A stretch of DNA of 64,000 bases from Aeribacillus composti (GTDB lineage Bacteria; Bacillota; Bacilli; Bacillales; Aeribacillaceae), in the NCBI RefSeq assembly GCF_007827555.1, contig NZ_VISS01000019.1, positions 16,860 through 80,859 of the forward strand. The letters are read 5' to 3'. The notes below the pieces were generated by a model. That model was not told the origin of the DNA. It searched no databases and saw only the letters and a list, made by a program, of their open reading frames with translations. Position numbers and translations under genes: made by a program. Below are positions 46,907 through 58,739 of the stretch, in pieces. Each line of letters opens with the position of its first letter. Positions within the stretch are counted from its first letter, which is position 1.

Positions 46907-47792
46907 ATTTTTTTCGGTTATATGATCTGTAAGGTTCATATTTAGTGTAAATATTTTCTCTTCGGGTACGGTCAACGAACGTAGTAGCAGCACCGGTTTT
47001 TCTATTTACATACAATTCATCTATATCTACAGTTCCTGTCACGACCATATTTTTGTTGGTTTCTCCTTCAGAAACGATACCGTTTGGAGACCAAGCCGAA
47101 TCGCAAGGGCTCAAGATCGACGCTCTTCCAAATCCATTCGGTAAAGGTGTACCCGGCTCACCAACAGTTGGACAGTGCACGAAATACACTTGATTCTCGA
47201 TGCATCGAGCTTGTGCACAATGACGAACACGCCAAAAACCATGCTCCGTAAATGTATAGGAAGGACAGAAGATAATTTCTGCACCATTAATGCTGTAGAT
47301 TCTTGAAATTTCCGGAATTTCAGCCTCATAACAAACAGCAAGTGCAATTTTGGCAGGGCCAATCTCGAAAACTGCTAATTCATCGCCTTCTGAGGTTTTC
47401 CAGTCGCTTTCCGAAGGAAAAATATGAGTTTTTTTGTGTTCAATATAGGTACCGTCTGGTTTAAAAATATAGGCAATGTTGTAATACTTGTCGTCTCTTC
47501 GCTCCAAGTGTGATCCACCAATGATTACCTGCTTTTTTTCTACCGCCAACTCGATAAAGAGTTGTTTATAATCATCAGTGTATTTGTCAATCAAAATGAG
47601 ATCTTTTGCTGTTAATTTTTCGCTGTCTGGAAAGCTGGTCAGCAAACCGACGGTAAATAGTTCGGGAAAGATCACATAGTCGGATTGCTGTGGAACTTGC
47701 TCGATCAATTCAACAACTTGATTTTTAAAATCATCAAAACTTTTTGTTCGTTCTACACGAAACTGGCAAGCGGATATGGTTACTTTTCTCAT
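46905..47792 (-). CDS. Nitrilase-superfamily carbon-nitrogen hydrolase
   Basis: Cleaves a C-N bond of an amide, N-carbamoyl compound or nitrile. The 295 residues carry the catalytic triad Glu44 (IFPELF), Lys121 (HKKTHIFP) and Cys154 (AVCYEAEIPE). The C-E-x-x-x-P context favours amidase-type branches over true nitrilases. The upstream gene on this strand, 110 bases away, encodes a cyclic-imidase-like enzyme. In imide catabolism such an enzyme opens the ring, and a half-amidase, often of this superfamily, then removes the amide. That role is inference. Confidence 0.88.
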   Translation of the reverse strand: MRKVTISACQFRVERTKSFDDFKNQVVELIEQVPQQSDYVIFPELFTVGLLTSFPDSEKLTAKDLILIDKYTDDYKQLFIELAVEKKQVIIGGSHLERRDDKYYNIAYIFKPDGTYIEHKKTHIFPSESDWKTSEGDELAVFEIGPAKIALAVCYEAEIPEISRIYSINGAEIIFCPSYTFTEHGFWRVRHCAQARCIENQVYFVHCPTVGEPGTPLPNGFGRASILSPCDSAWSPNGIVSEGETNKNMVVTGTVDIDELYVNRKTGAATTFVDRTRRENIYTKYEPYRSYNRKK

Positions 47793-47901
47793 TTTTTTCC
47801 TCCAAGAATTAATTTTGTAAATGATCCTCCGTAAGCTAAATTGATTTATTTTACGGAGGATGTAAGTGTGTGCGGAATGTATCTTTTATGAGCGAAGTAT
47901 A

Positions 47902-48765
47902 TTATTCTTCGTAGAAGTTGTCATAGATTTCACCGAGAGTCGCAAACCATGCACCGCGGGATTCCATATATTGAATCAATTTTTCTAACATTTGGATCAT
48001 ATGTGCTCGTCCGATTGTTTGCGGGTGTGTCGTCAACACGAAACAAGCCCCTTCTTCTTGATCACATGCATAATCGAAAATGGATGCCCAACGCTCAAAA
48101 ATATCTTGGGCAGGTCTTTGCCCTTCTTGTATACCTGTTATATATTCTACTTGTGGAAAATCATCGAGGTACCAAGAAACAGGGATTTCCAATATGGTGC
48201 TTTCTTTCAAGAAAACGTTCGCTTTATCAGCGTTTACTTCTACCGGTCTCGGCCAGTAAGGATGAAGATCATTTCCCATCAAACTGCTATCGTATTTAAA
48301 CCCATATTTTTCTAAAATACTCAATGTATTTGGACTAAAATCCCAATAAGGAGATCTGTAGCCACGCGGTTTCACGCCGATTTTGGCGAGGGATTCCAAC
48401 CCCATTTGCATGATTTTGTCTTCTTCTTCATAGCTCATTGTGGTAGGATTTTCATGAACATACCCGTGATGGCCAATTTCATGGCCACGAGCCGCTACCT
48501 CTTTGCAAATGTCAGTGAATGTATCCACAGTATGACCTGGAATAAACCAAGTTGTTTTGATGCCGTATTTGTCAAACAGTTTTAACAATCTTGGGGCACC
48601 AACTTCAGCGCCAAACTCACCACGTGACATGTAGGCAGGAGAAGTGAGGTTAAAAGAACCGATCCAGATGGATTGTGCATCAAAGTCACACCCAATGTTT
48701 ACTGCTACTCTTTTTCCTTTCGGAAGCTTTACTTTTCCGTTTCGTTGTTTTCCGATTTTTTGCAT
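47902..48765 (-). CDS. Polysaccharide deacetylase/cyclic imidase-family hydrolase
   Basis: A cytoplasmic NodB-fold metal hydrolase of 287 residues without signal peptide. Metal-site motifs are CDFDA (Asp27/Asp29) and GHEIGHHGYVHE (His100, His104), with RSPYWDFSPNT and FVLTTHPQTIGR further on. This matches the PuuE/HpPgdA-like subgroup, which includes cyclic imide hydrolases and allantoinase-like enzymes rather than secreted peptidoglycan deacetylases. ATG 48765 follows GGGAGG; the longer frame to 48807 has no site. Its partner nitrilase gene and convergent transporter operon support a small-molecule C-N substrate. Confidence 0.88.
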   Translation of the reverse strand: MQKIGKQRNGKVKLPKGKRVAVNIGCDFDAQSIWIGSFNLTSPAYMSRGEFGAEVGAPRLLKLFDKYGIKTTWFIPGHTVDTFTDICKEVAARGHEIGHHGYVHENPTTMSYEEEDKIMQMGLESLAKIGVKPRGYRSPYWDFSPNTLSILEKYGFKYDSSLMGNDLHPYWPRPVEVNADKANVFLKESTILEIPVSWYLDDFPQVEYITGIQEGQRPAQDIFERWASIFDYACDQEEGACFVLTTHPQTIGRAHMIQMLEKLIQYMESRGAWFATLGEIYDNFYEE

Positions 48766-49621
48766 TATATTTCCTCCCTTATTTGTTAAATTTGATTGCG
48801 CTTTCATTATAGTTTTAAGATTAAGGGTTTGAAAATTCCGATTATTTTAGCATAGTGTAAAATTATTTGATTTTTCATTTAACAACATTTTTTGTCGGAT
48901 TATTCCAAAACAAAGAAGCTGCTTCAAACGTCAATGCTAACAGCAGAAGAAGGCACCGTTTGATTATGTTGTTTATGTTTCGGATATTTTAGGAAATTTC
49001 GATCAGCGCTTTGAAAAATTCAAGAATGCGTCAAACTGACAAGTTTTGTTCAAAATAATTAAATCGGTACCTGACTCATTACGAATTATGTTCTAGATTG
49101 TTAAACAAGAGAGCCCTTAATATTGAACTCTATTTCAAATTTTTGATCAGAAAATTATTAATCTAAACATTGCGGAGGAAGAAACGGGAGATTATTAAAA
49201 GAGGTCAGAATGACTAATAAAGCCTTAGCTTTGTGCAAAAAGGAAGCAGTTTTATTTGCCTGAGATCTAGGTTCGTTTAGCAGGGTGTAAAAATTTACAC
49301 ATAAATTTTAACTGGGCTGTATGTCTCGACATTTGAAACTATGTGCAAACTATCGGAAAAAAGAGAAAAGCGGTAAAAATTTACGAAAGTTTTCTATAGT
49401 TAGTATGTTAGTAATTAGTAATAGCAATTCCAAAATTAGATACGTATATTGAAGTTACATATCGAAACAACATCATTTGGTATATAATAGAACTGAAGAA
49501 GATATCATAATTGGGTCATTTTCATTAGTGAAGCCGTTAGCCAAAAAATTTGTTCCGATATAGCAATTTATAATTGTAATAGGTATAACATAAGAAAATT
49601 AGTTGCAAAAGAGGTGATTTG
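48766..49621. other. Intergenic region, nothing supported
   Basis: An 855-base AT-rich stretch. Short frames occur but none has a ribosome site plus protein-like sequence. GAGGTG at 49611-49616 is the ribosome site of the next gene. Confidence 0.45.
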
Positions 49622-50083
49622 ATGATATTAGTAAGCTCCTGTTTAGCGGGGTTAGAAGTGAGGTATAATGGGACGCATTGTTTACATAATAAAATATGGA
49701 AATTAGTTAAGGAGAAGAAAGCCGAAATGGTTTGTCCTGAAATATTAGGCGGATTTTCGACTCCTAGAGAACCTGCAGAGATCATCGGTGGAAACGGGGA
49801 GGATGTACTGGATGGAAAGGCGAAAGTAGTGGATCGGTCAGGCAACGATGTGACAGAGCTTTACATAAAGGGCGCTTATGCGGCTTTAAAAAAAGCAAAA
49901 GAAATAAAAGCAACATTAGTAGTTCTCAAAGAGAATAGTCCGTCCTGCGGCAGTTCAATGATTTATAACGGCGAATTTACTGGAAAGAAAATGGTTGGAA
50001 GTGGGGTAACAGCTGCTTTACTAAAGAGAAACGGGTTTCAGGTCATTTCAGAAGAACAATTTGCTGAACTAGATTCTTTTTAA
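49622..50083 (+). CDS. DUF523 family protein
   Basis: 153 residues with the full family pattern: SSCLAGLEVRYNG at the N-terminus, MVCPEILGGFSTPREPAEI, and LKENSPSCGSSMIYNG. The conserved cysteines suggest metal or iron-sulfur chemistry, but no activity is established for the family as far as I know. ATG 49622 follows GAGGTG. It is not obviously linked to its neighbours. Confidence 0.92.
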   Translation: MILVSSCLAGLEVRYNGTHCLHNKIWKLVKEKKAEMVCPEILGGFSTPREPAEIIGGNGEDVLDGKAKVVDRSGNDVTELYIKGAYAALKKAKEIKATLVVLKENSPSCGSSMIYNGEFTGKKMVGSGVTAALLKRNGFQVISEEQFAELDSF

Positions 50084-50109
50084 CTACGAGTTGAATTGGA
50101 ATCGATTTT

Positions 50110-50460
50110 TTAAAAGTCCGCTTTTTCCTGTTCATATAATTTAGATTGATAGAATAACGAACGAATCCTTGAATTGTTCAATTGAATGCCAACAATACCC
50201 GTTGTTTGTGCAACAGTTGGTTTGTCATTTTTTAGAGAAAGACCGGATGCTATATCATTGAGTTGTTTGTCCATCTGGGTAATCTTTTTTTCGACTTGGT
50301 TCAACCGCTCATTAATTTCAGTCAATTGCTGCTTTGTTAGTTCAAACTGTTGATCAACTTGTTTGATTTAAAACGTTAATCGATTTGTTCAAAGCGCTGC
50401 CTTGTTTCCCGTATGATTTTTTAGTTGCTCCGCTAATTCCTTCAACGCTTGTAAAATCAT
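50110..50460 (-). pseudogene. Broken coiled-coil protein gene
   Basis: From ATG 50460 the translation is MILQALKELAEQLKNHTGNK and soon reaches a stop. In another frame the text resumes as QVDQQFELTKQQLTEINERL, NQVEKKITQMDKQLNDIAS and so on to the TAA at 50110. The INERLNQVEKKI part resembles the heptad protein at 35401-35841, so this may be a decayed relative. At least one frameshift and one stop lie near 50355-50395. Confidence 0.65.
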
Positions 50461-50737
50461 CTTAGCTATAAGATGGGTCTAAATTTCTTCATTTTTATTC
50501 TTTCTCATTATAACATGCTCCAGCCATTTCAACGAAGACCACATTATTTTTTTCAAATCGGCATTGAACTGATAATGAATGAGAAAAGCGAGGAATAATC
50601 ATATCCTTTTAGACGGCATTTTTTAAGATAAAAACATTTTGCAAAGCATTCCTACTCAGCTTAACCGCTTATCTTCAATAAAAGCTCCTTTCACCCGAGA
50701 CTGGCTGCCATTTTGAGTGCGTATTTTAGTTAACCAA
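50461..50737. other. Spacer upstream of biotin operon
   Basis: AT-rich, no gene seen. It leads into the bioW promoter. Confidence 0.4.
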
Positions 50738-50801
50738 TTGACATTAATAGATAACAATTTTATCATTTAATTGTTAACCTTTTTATTTTAAAAGTTAACA
50801 T
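50738..50801 (+). promoter_or_regulatory. Biotin operon promoter and BirA operator
   Basis: -35 TTGACA (50738-50743), 17-bp spacer, -10 TATCAT (50761-50766), then TTGTTAAC (50771-50778) and GTTAACAT (50794-50801) separated by 15 bases. This is the form of the BirA-biotinyl-AMP operator of B. subtilis. It lies at the start point, 110 bases before bioW. Confidence 0.88.
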
Positions 50802-50912
50802 AAAACAAAAGATTGTAGGTTGAAAAATTAGAAATAGCTTTTTAATTAGTTTAATGAATTTTGAAGGAATTTCTTTGACATAAAACAAATGACGGAGGTT
50901 GGAGGCCAACGA

Positions 50913-51683
50913 ATGGAAGAGGAAAGGTATTATAGTGTCAGAATGAGAGCTGCCAAGAATGGACCTCATGAACATGGCGGAAAACATATATCTGGTGGAG
51001 AACTGCTTTCAACCTATAGTGATTTAAAAAATTCAGTAAATGCTTTATTAGAAAAGGGACTTCATCACTCAAGAGGTACTCCGGATTTTATGCAAATTCA
51101 ATTTGAATCTATTCACGAACCGATTAAACGAATTCAACCATTACATATTGACACAAATGAGGCAGATACAGTAGAGAAAGGGCGAAAGTTGTCTAGGCTG
51201 CTTTTGGAGAAAGTCGGTATCGAAAGACAGGTTATTGAAAAAGCATTTACAGAATGGACGAAATATTCAGGAATGAGAGGCGCTATATTAATTGATGTTC
51301 ATTCAGGAAAACGTATTGATGATAGGCAGGAAAAGGGAGTGCGTGTTTCAAGAATCGATTGGATGAAGACGAATTTTGAACATTGGGCAGACTATTTTCA
51401 TGTGCCCAAGAGTACAAGAATCAGGGAAGCACTTGTGATTGCCACAAAGGTGTGTGCGCATCCGGCTACCATCGCTGAACTATGTTGGTCAGACGATCCT
51501 GAATATACTACTGGCTATGTTGCAAGTAAAAAGCTGGGGTATCAACGGATTACAAACCTAAAAGAATATGGAGATGAACGTGGCTGCCGCATCTTTTTTG
51601 TTGATTGCAGGAAAGATCTGAATGCCTATATTCACTATTTAGAAAAACAGCCAGTCTTTATTCATTGGGAGGTAGAGAAATGA
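50913..51683 (+). CDS. bioW: 6-carboxyhexanoate-CoA ligase BioW
   Basis: Activates pimelate to pimeloyl-CoA, the first committed step of the Bacillus biotin route. The 256 residues include YYSVRMRAAKNGPHEHGGKHISGGE at the N-terminus, RIDWMKTNFEHW, and GYVASKKLGYQRI, all typical of BioW. ATG 50913 lies seven bases from GGAGG; ATG 50889 lacks a site. The stop overlaps the bioA start by four bases. The gene is intact and preceded by the BirA operator. Confidence 0.95.
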   Translation: MEEERYYSVRMRAAKNGPHEHGGKHISGGELLSTYSDLKNSVNALLEKGLHHSRGTPDFMQIQFESIHEPIKRIQPLHIDTNEADTVEKGRKLSRLLLEKVGIERQVIEKAFTEWTKYSGMRGAILIDVHSGKRIDDRQEKGVRVSRIDWMKTNFEHWADYFHVPKSTRIREALVIATKVCAHPATIAELCWSDDPEYTTGYVASKKLGYQRITNLKEYGDERGCRIFFVDCRKDLNAYIHYLEKQPVFIHWEVEK

Positions 51684-53019
51684 AACAACAATTAATCGAA
51701 AAAAGTAAAAAATATCTATGACTGCCTTTTACACAGATGATGATCATCCTTTAATAATTGAAAGCGGCCAAGGAATGAAAGTTAAAGATATTGAAGGAAA
51801 GAATATATGACGGCTTTTCTTCCGTTTGACTAACGTACATGGTCATCGTAAAAAAGAACTGGACGAAGCAATTAAAAAAAAGCTCGAAAAAATGCCACTC
51901 CACATTGTTAGGCATGACAAATGTTCCAGCAACAGAGCTCGCGGAAAAGCTCATTCAAATAAGTCCTGAAAAGCTGACGCGTGTTTTTTATTCAGATAGC
52001 GGAGTGAAGCGATGGAAATTGCACTTAAGATGGCGTTTCAATATTGGAAAAATATCTATAAGCCAGAGAAACAAAAGTTTATTACAATGCAAAACGGCTA
52101 TCATGAGGATACGGTCGGTGCCATAAGTGTCGGTTCCATCCAGCTTTCTCATCAAGTATATGGGTCATTTATGTTTGAAAGTTTTAAGGCACCTATTCCT
52201 TACGTTTATCGGTCAAAAAGCGGCGATCCGAAACATTGTCGTGATGAATGCTTAAACATACTTGAACAACTGCTTAAGGAAAAGCATCAGGAAATTGCGC
52301 ACTAACAATTGAATCAATGGTCCAAGGAGCGGGTGGGATGATTGTGATGCCTGATGGATTTTTAGCAGGTGTCAGCGAATTATGTACAAAATATGATGTC
52401 TTAATGATTGTTGATGAAGTGGCAACGGGTTTTGGCCGTACTGGGAACATGTTTGCCTGTGAATATGAACATGTCCAGCCTGGCTTAATGGCAGTTTGGA
52501 AAGGAATTACAGGCGGTTATTTACCAATCGCTGCCATATTGACAACAGAGGAGATCTATCGGGCTTTTTAAGATGATTATAACAAGTTCAAAACGTTGTT
52601 CCACGGCCATTCCTATACAGGCAACCAGTTAGGATGCGCTGTAGCCATTGAAAATTTACGTTTGTTTGAATCGGAAAAAGTGGTAGAGCAAGTTAGTGAA
52701 AAAGCAGCGTATATTCAACAGCTCCTTCGTTAGCTCAAATCACTTTCTCATGTAGGAGATATTAGGCAGCTTGAATTTATGTGTGGAATTGAACTTGTTT
52801 ATTCGAAGGAAACAAAGGGGACTTTCCCTTCAGAAAAAAGAATAGGCTACCGCGTTACGTTAAAAATGAGGGAGCTTGGCATGCTGACGAGACCATTGGG
52901 TGACGGTCATTGTATTTATGCCTCCGCTTGCCTGTATAAAAGAAGAACTTAAAGAAATGGTATCGATTATGAAAGATGCAATTGTCACGGGTAACAGAAA
53001 AAGAGGTTTTGCTTTTTAA
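51680..53019 (+). pseudogene. bioA: Multiply mutated bioA
   Basis: Remnant of adenosylmethionine-8-amino-7-oxononanoate aminotransferase. Family text is readable in pieces: [43 protein letters not shown], then [40 protein letters not shown] and [20 protein letters not shown]. Frame changes or stops occur near 51718, 51810, 51830, 52005, 52304, 52570 and 52731. The PLP-lysine motif survives as [10 protein letters not shown]. No functional product is possible. The order bioW-bioA-bioF-bioD is otherwise as in B. subtilis. Confidence 0.92.
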
Positions 53020-53041
53020 AGACATAATGAGGTGACAAGCG

Positions 53042-54892
<1,851 letters not shown>

Positions 54893-54910
54893 GTCTGGAG
54901 ACGGAAACGT

Positions 54911-55164
54911 ATGTGGACTGCCTTGAACGAGCTTCTTGAGCGCATTTTCTAAGATTTCAAAGGCTGCACTTAGTTCTTTAAGGAACATTAGGTGTTAGTC
55001 CAAGTGTTCGTCGAAAGCAGTATTATTGTTTCAAAAACATTTTATGAAGATGTCTATTTAAAAGAATTTAAGTTAGCGATCGAAGCACGAGGAATCATTG
55101 GCAATTATCTTAATATTTTTGATCACGAATGTCCCCACTTGAATGCTAAACTAAAGCAGATTTG
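54911..55164 (+). pseudogene. Unidentified decayed reading frame
   Basis: One frame starting MWTALNELLERIF is interrupted by three stops and then runs open as VFVESSIIVSKTFYEDVYLK to FDHECPHLNAKLKQI and a stop at 55164. Composition is protein-like. It occupies the place where bioB would be expected, but no radical SAM motif is visible, so it is not bioB. Family not recognised. Confidence 0.45.
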
Positions 55165-55179
55165 AAGTTATCACATTCT

Positions 55180-55274
55180 GGGGTTGTCCCAAAAAGGGAA
55201 TTCCTTTAAATTTGAAAACGTATTACATGAAAAAAGGGAACTTCAAAGTCGAAAATTGACTTATGAGACACCCC
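55180..55274. repeat. 95-bp element with IS-like inverted ends
   Basis: Left end GGGGTTGTCCCAAAAAG and right end (inverted) GGGGTGTCTCATAAGTCAA are similar terminal repeats around a short non-coding interior. It looks like a miniature or internally deleted insertion sequence. The right end matches the arm at 11917-11936. Confidence 0.65.
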
Positions 55275-55410
55275 ATGTAAAAATTCTACTTCTTTAATAT
55301 AGAGCGTTTGAAAAAATAAATGAGGACGCTTCTTTTGATAAGGCAACTGCAAATTATTTTTCTTCGGCACAACAGAATAAAATCTTTAGATGAGCAGAAA
55401 TCGAGATTGT
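55275..55410. other. Short spacer
   Basis: AT-rich spacer between the IS-like element and the truncated regulator remnant. Nothing recognised. Confidence 0.4.
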
Positions 55411-55662
55411 TTATATGTTTGCTTTTTTGGGATCTAAACCCCATCTCTTTAATTTTTTGACTAATGTGGAATGGTCGATGCCGAGTTCTTTTGCCGCAAT
55501 CCGTAGTGATGGATGTTTTTTGATCACATCTTTTACAATTCGCTGTTCAAATTTTTCCACTCGCTGTTTCAGCGTCAAAGCTTCTTCACCGTTTTTTTGA
55601 TCATGAATGTGCAAGGGAAGATGGTGCAGTTCGATCAATTGAGAGGGAACCAATACGATCAT
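55411..55662 (-). pseudogene. C-terminal fragment of a sigma-54 activator
   Basis: 83 codons beginning MIVLVPSQLIELHHLP, which aligns with the segment after NVRELENLIER in NtrC-family proteins, and ending in a Fis-type HTH (HPSLRIAAKELGIDHSTLVKKLKRW). The AAA+ and sensor parts are missing and upstream bases do not continue it. The HTH style recalls TyrR/PrdR-like Firmicutes activators. It is probably a relic of a deletion next to the IS-like element. Confidence 0.7.
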
Positions 55663-56093
55663 GCTTTGTCTCTTTTTCTGTTTTTTTGTCGGAATTTTCT
55701 ATTTATCATCTTGATTTCTCCTCCTCATTTCGCTTTAATAAAAATGTATCCATCATTTTCCTGAAACATTTTTTGAAACATATGTAAAATAATACCTTAA
55801 TTTGAAAGTTATTTAAAAAATCTAAATAAATGTCCGTTTATTAAAAACGAAAGCGAGGGGAGATTGTGCAGTTGAACGATAGGCAATCGGTCAAATTGTA
55901 ACCGCTTTACTGATATAAAGTGAGAAAATTCAGAATTATCGAAAAGGAATTGGATACGGCAAGATGAGCCGTTGGATTTATTTTTCACTGATGATAATAA
56001 ATAAAAAACTAGATATGAGATTTAAATTTTCCTAAAAAACAAACCTACAGCCGTTTTTTTACATTTGTCGATTTAAAAGGGGGATATGACGGA
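55663..56093. other. Intergenic region before chemoreceptor
   Basis: 430 AT-rich bases; no gene or strong dyad seen. AAAGGGGGA near 56077-56084 serves the chemoreceptor. Confidence 0.45.
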
Positions 56094-58139
56094 ATGACTA
56101 TGAAAGCTAAGCTTTTTGCTTTAATGGCAGGTTTTGTTTTTTTGTTATTGTCCAGCACGTTTCTAGTATTATGGTTGGAAAGAAACACTTTAGAGAAAAA
56201 AGGGAATGAAATAACTGATGAAGTATGGAAGGAAGCGGAAACAAAATTAGAGGTGGAAGTGGAGGCGTTTGCGAATCAAATTTCCAGAAATTTAGTTGAA
56301 CTTGAGCAGTCGATGGAGAAAAATATGCTGAATGCAGCCTATTTATTGCAGGAGCAGGATCGGGGGAGAACGTTACATAACGAAGATTTGAAGCGTTTGG
56401 CAGAGCAAACAGGGATGACAGATTTTTATCTGACAAATCGAGATGGAATTTTTGTCGCATCTACAGAGAAAGCGGCACTAGGGAGTAATTTATTTGATAT
56501 TTGGGACGGATATCGCAAATTGCTGACGGGTGAAGAGCAGATGCTGCCTTCAACCTTGACGATCAAAGCAGAGACCGGAGAGATTTTCAAGTTTATGGCC
56601 ATTCCCCGCGCTGATGGAAAGGGAATTGTCGAATCGGCGTTAGATGTAAGCAATTTTGAATCGTCGCTCGCCCGTCACATCCAAGAGAAGGAAGAAGTGA
56701 AAGCAATTTATTTGTTTGATCCCAAACAAGTCGTATTGATGGAAACATTAAAGAAAGAACAGCGATTGCTGTGGGAAAAAGGAAAGGCTGCAAAAAACGA
56801 AAATGTTCAGTCAGTCTTTTCTTCCGGAAAAACTCGGATTTTCCTGAAGGACAATCATGTGGAGGCTTATGTTCCGGTAAAAGCGGATGGAAATGTGCGT
56901 TATGTATTATATACCTTGTTAGATGCTGCCCCGTATTTCCAGCATGCCGAATCCACTAACCAAGTATTGCAGGAGTTTCAGCAGTTGATTAATGGGGTTG
57001 GATATAAAATCATGCTGGCGATTTTTATCTTTTCACTGTTGTTCCTCTTTGTCCTTTTTGGTGTGATCCGCTCGGTGTTAAAGCCGTTGAAATTTTTCTC
57101 TAGAGTCCTGCGGGAAGCAGGGGACGGGCAGGAAGTAAAATGGGAGCAAGTAAAAGCGAAAGAGTTAAAAGAGATTCAAGAAGCAATTACAGAAGTGGTA
57201 CAAAAGTACCGGGAAATGCTGTCGGCAATCCAAGGCAATTTAGTTGCTGTCACAAAGACCCAGAAGGAATATCGTTCAGAGATGGATACAACGCTGGAGA
57301 CATTGGAACAGGTTACCAAGGCTGTGACAGATAATGCACACAACAATCAACAGCAAGCTGAGCAGCTGAATGAAGCCGGGGAAATCGTGGAAAATATGTC
57401 CCGTACCTTGACGAATGTTTCCAGCATGACATCCGAGCTCGAAGACTTCTCAAACAATGCCAAGGGTCTAGCGGAAAGCAGTATTCGGGGGTTGGAAAAT
57501 ATTACGAATGTAATAGAAAATATCTACAAAGGAGTAGAAGAAAGCGGCAGCCGAATCGAAAAGCTAGCCAAAAGTTCAGAGGAAATTGGAGGAATTATTT
57601 CACTAATTAAAGGTATTGCGGAACAGACAAACTTGCTGGCGTTGAACGCAGCCATTGAAGCCGCTCGAGCTGGAGAACAGGGGAAAGGATTCGCTGTCGT
57701 GGCCGAAGAAGTCCGAAAACTGGCGGAGGAAAGCAGAAGGGCAACTGATAAGATTGCTCAAATCTTATTGGATATTCAGCGAGAAATTGCCAGTACGAAA
57801 GAAGGAAATGACAATCAATTGTCAGTTATTATAAGCAGCAGACAGGGAATTCAGCATGCGAACGATTCTATTCAGCATTTGATTGATGCTACGAAAGAGT
57901 CGTCAAGAAAGATTGCCCAGCTGGGAGATTCGGTTGAAACTATGTTTCAAAACGGCCAATGCGTGATTGATGTATTTGAGAATATGCACGGCAACATTCA
58001 ATCCAATGCCGCAAACAGCGAGCAGCTGCTGGCCATGGTGGAAGAGGTGACGGGAGCGTTGAAGAGATTGAGGGATTTGTTGAATAACATGACAAATTCC
58101 ACCAAAAAATTAGAGGAAGTAGCGGCTGCAACCCGCTAA
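56094..58139 (+). CDS. Methyl-accepting chemotaxis protein
   Basis: A 681-residue membrane chemoreceptor. TM1 lies at about residues 5-27 and TM2 near 303-325. An extracellular double-Cache-like sensor of about 270 residues lies between ([17 protein letters not shown]). A HAMP region follows, then the long methylated coiled coil with the hairpin tip [20 protein letters not shown] (about 505-525), which contacts CheA and CheW. AAAGGGGGA lies upstream of ATG 56094. Monocistronic with a terminator. Ligand unknown. Confidence 0.95.
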   Translation: MTMKAKLFALMAGFVFLLLSSTFLVLWLERNTLEKKGNEITDEVWKEAETKLEVEVEAFANQISRNLVELEQSMEKNMLNAAYLLQEQDRGRTLHNEDLKRLAEQTGMTDFYLTNRDGIFVASTEKAALGSNLFDIWDGYRKLLTGEEQMLPSTLTIKAETGEIFKFMAIPRADGKGIVESALDVSNFESSLARHIQEKEEVKAIYLFDPKQVVLMETLKKEQRLLWEKGKAAKNENVQSVFSSGKTRIFLKDNHVEAYVPVKADGNVRYVLYTLLDAAPYFQHAESTNQVLQEFQQLINGVGYKIMLAIFIFSLLFLFVLFGVIRSVLKPLKFFSRVLREAGDGQEVKWEQVKAKELKEIQEAITEVVQKYREMLSAIQGNLVAVTKTQKEYRSEMDTTLETLEQVTKAVTDNAHNNQQQAEQLNEAGEIVENMSRTLTNVSSMTSELEDFSNNAKGLAESSIRGLENITNVIENIYKGVEESGSRIEKLAKSSEEIGGIISLIKGIAEQTNLLALNAAIEAARAGEQGKGFAVVAEEVRKLAEESRRATDKIAQILLDIQREIASTKEGNDNQLSVIISSRQGIQHANDSIQHLIDATKESSRKIAQLGDSVETMFQNGQCVIDVFENMHGNIQSNAANSEQLLAMVEEVTGALKRLRDLLNNMTNSTKKLEEVAAATR

Positions 58140-58160
58140 AAATATGAATTGCTTATATAG

Positions 58161-58187
58161 AAAAGCCGCCGCAGCGGCTTTTTTTTT
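58161..58187 (+). terminator. Terminator of chemoreceptor gene
   Basis: Stem AAAAGCCGC / GCGGCTTTT with a CGCA loop and a T-run, 22 bases after the stop. Confidence 0.95.
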
Positions 58188-58365
58188 CCCAGAAGAAGAA
58201 AAAACAAATTGAACTGGAGAAATGAAAATATGAATGGTGTGGTTTATTATGGTATAGAGTGTAGGAAAAAATCAGACGGTTCGATTTTTCAACGGCTTCG
58301 TTACTTAACCTGTTTTACGAACTCATTGACAATTATCTGCAAATAGAATATTCTATAATTAGAAA
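58188..58365. other. Spacer upstream of sdpRI
   Basis: AT-rich promoter region; no gene seen. Confidence 0.4.
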
Positions 58366-58426
58366 AATATCTAAATATCTAATTTTTTTTGTTTCGTAAT
58401 TAGATGATTTTCTAAATATCTAAATA
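58366..58426. promoter_or_regulatory. Repeated SdpR-type operator
   Basis: ATATCTAA-type units recur: AATATCTAAATATCTAA (58366-58382) and CTAAATATCTAAATAG (58412-58426), with an inverted TTAGATGA between them. Placed just before the ArsR-family sdpR gene, they are its likely autoregulatory sites. Confidence 0.65.
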
Positions 58427-58463
58427 GAATATTACTTATTTTTTTTAAAAGGTGGTGCGTTCT

Positions 58464-58739
58464 TTGTTATTTAACGAAGCGTTTAAAGCCATTGCTGATC
58501 CCACTAGAAGAAAGATTCTTTCCTTGCTGAAAAGTGGGGATTTAACCGCTGGTGAAATCGCTTCCCATTTTGATATGCAGAAACCGAGCGTGTCGCATCA
58601 TTTAAAAATTTTAAAGCAAGCGGATTTGATTCAAGATCAACGCGTCGGACAGCATATTTATTATTCGTTAAACACAACCGTCTTTCAAGATTTAATGAGT
58701 TGGTTTTATGATTTTTTACAAAAGGAAGGGGATAAATGA
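58464..58739 (+). CDS. sdpR: SdpR-like ArsR-family repressor
   Basis: A 91-residue autorepressor: FNEAFKAIADPTRRKILSLL, the recognition helix MQKPSVSHHLKILKQA and IYYSLNTTVFQDLMSWFYDF, close to B. subtilis SdpR. In B. subtilis, SdpR is held at the membrane by SdpI when the SdpC toxin is present, which derepresses the pair. TTG 58464 is chosen, eight bases from AAAAGGTGG. The stop overlaps the sdpI start. Confidence 0.88.
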   Translation: MLFNEAFKAIADPTRRKILSLLKSGDLTAGEIASHFDMQKPSVSHHLKILKQADLIQDQRVGQHIYYSLNTTVFQDLMSWFYDFLQKEGDK

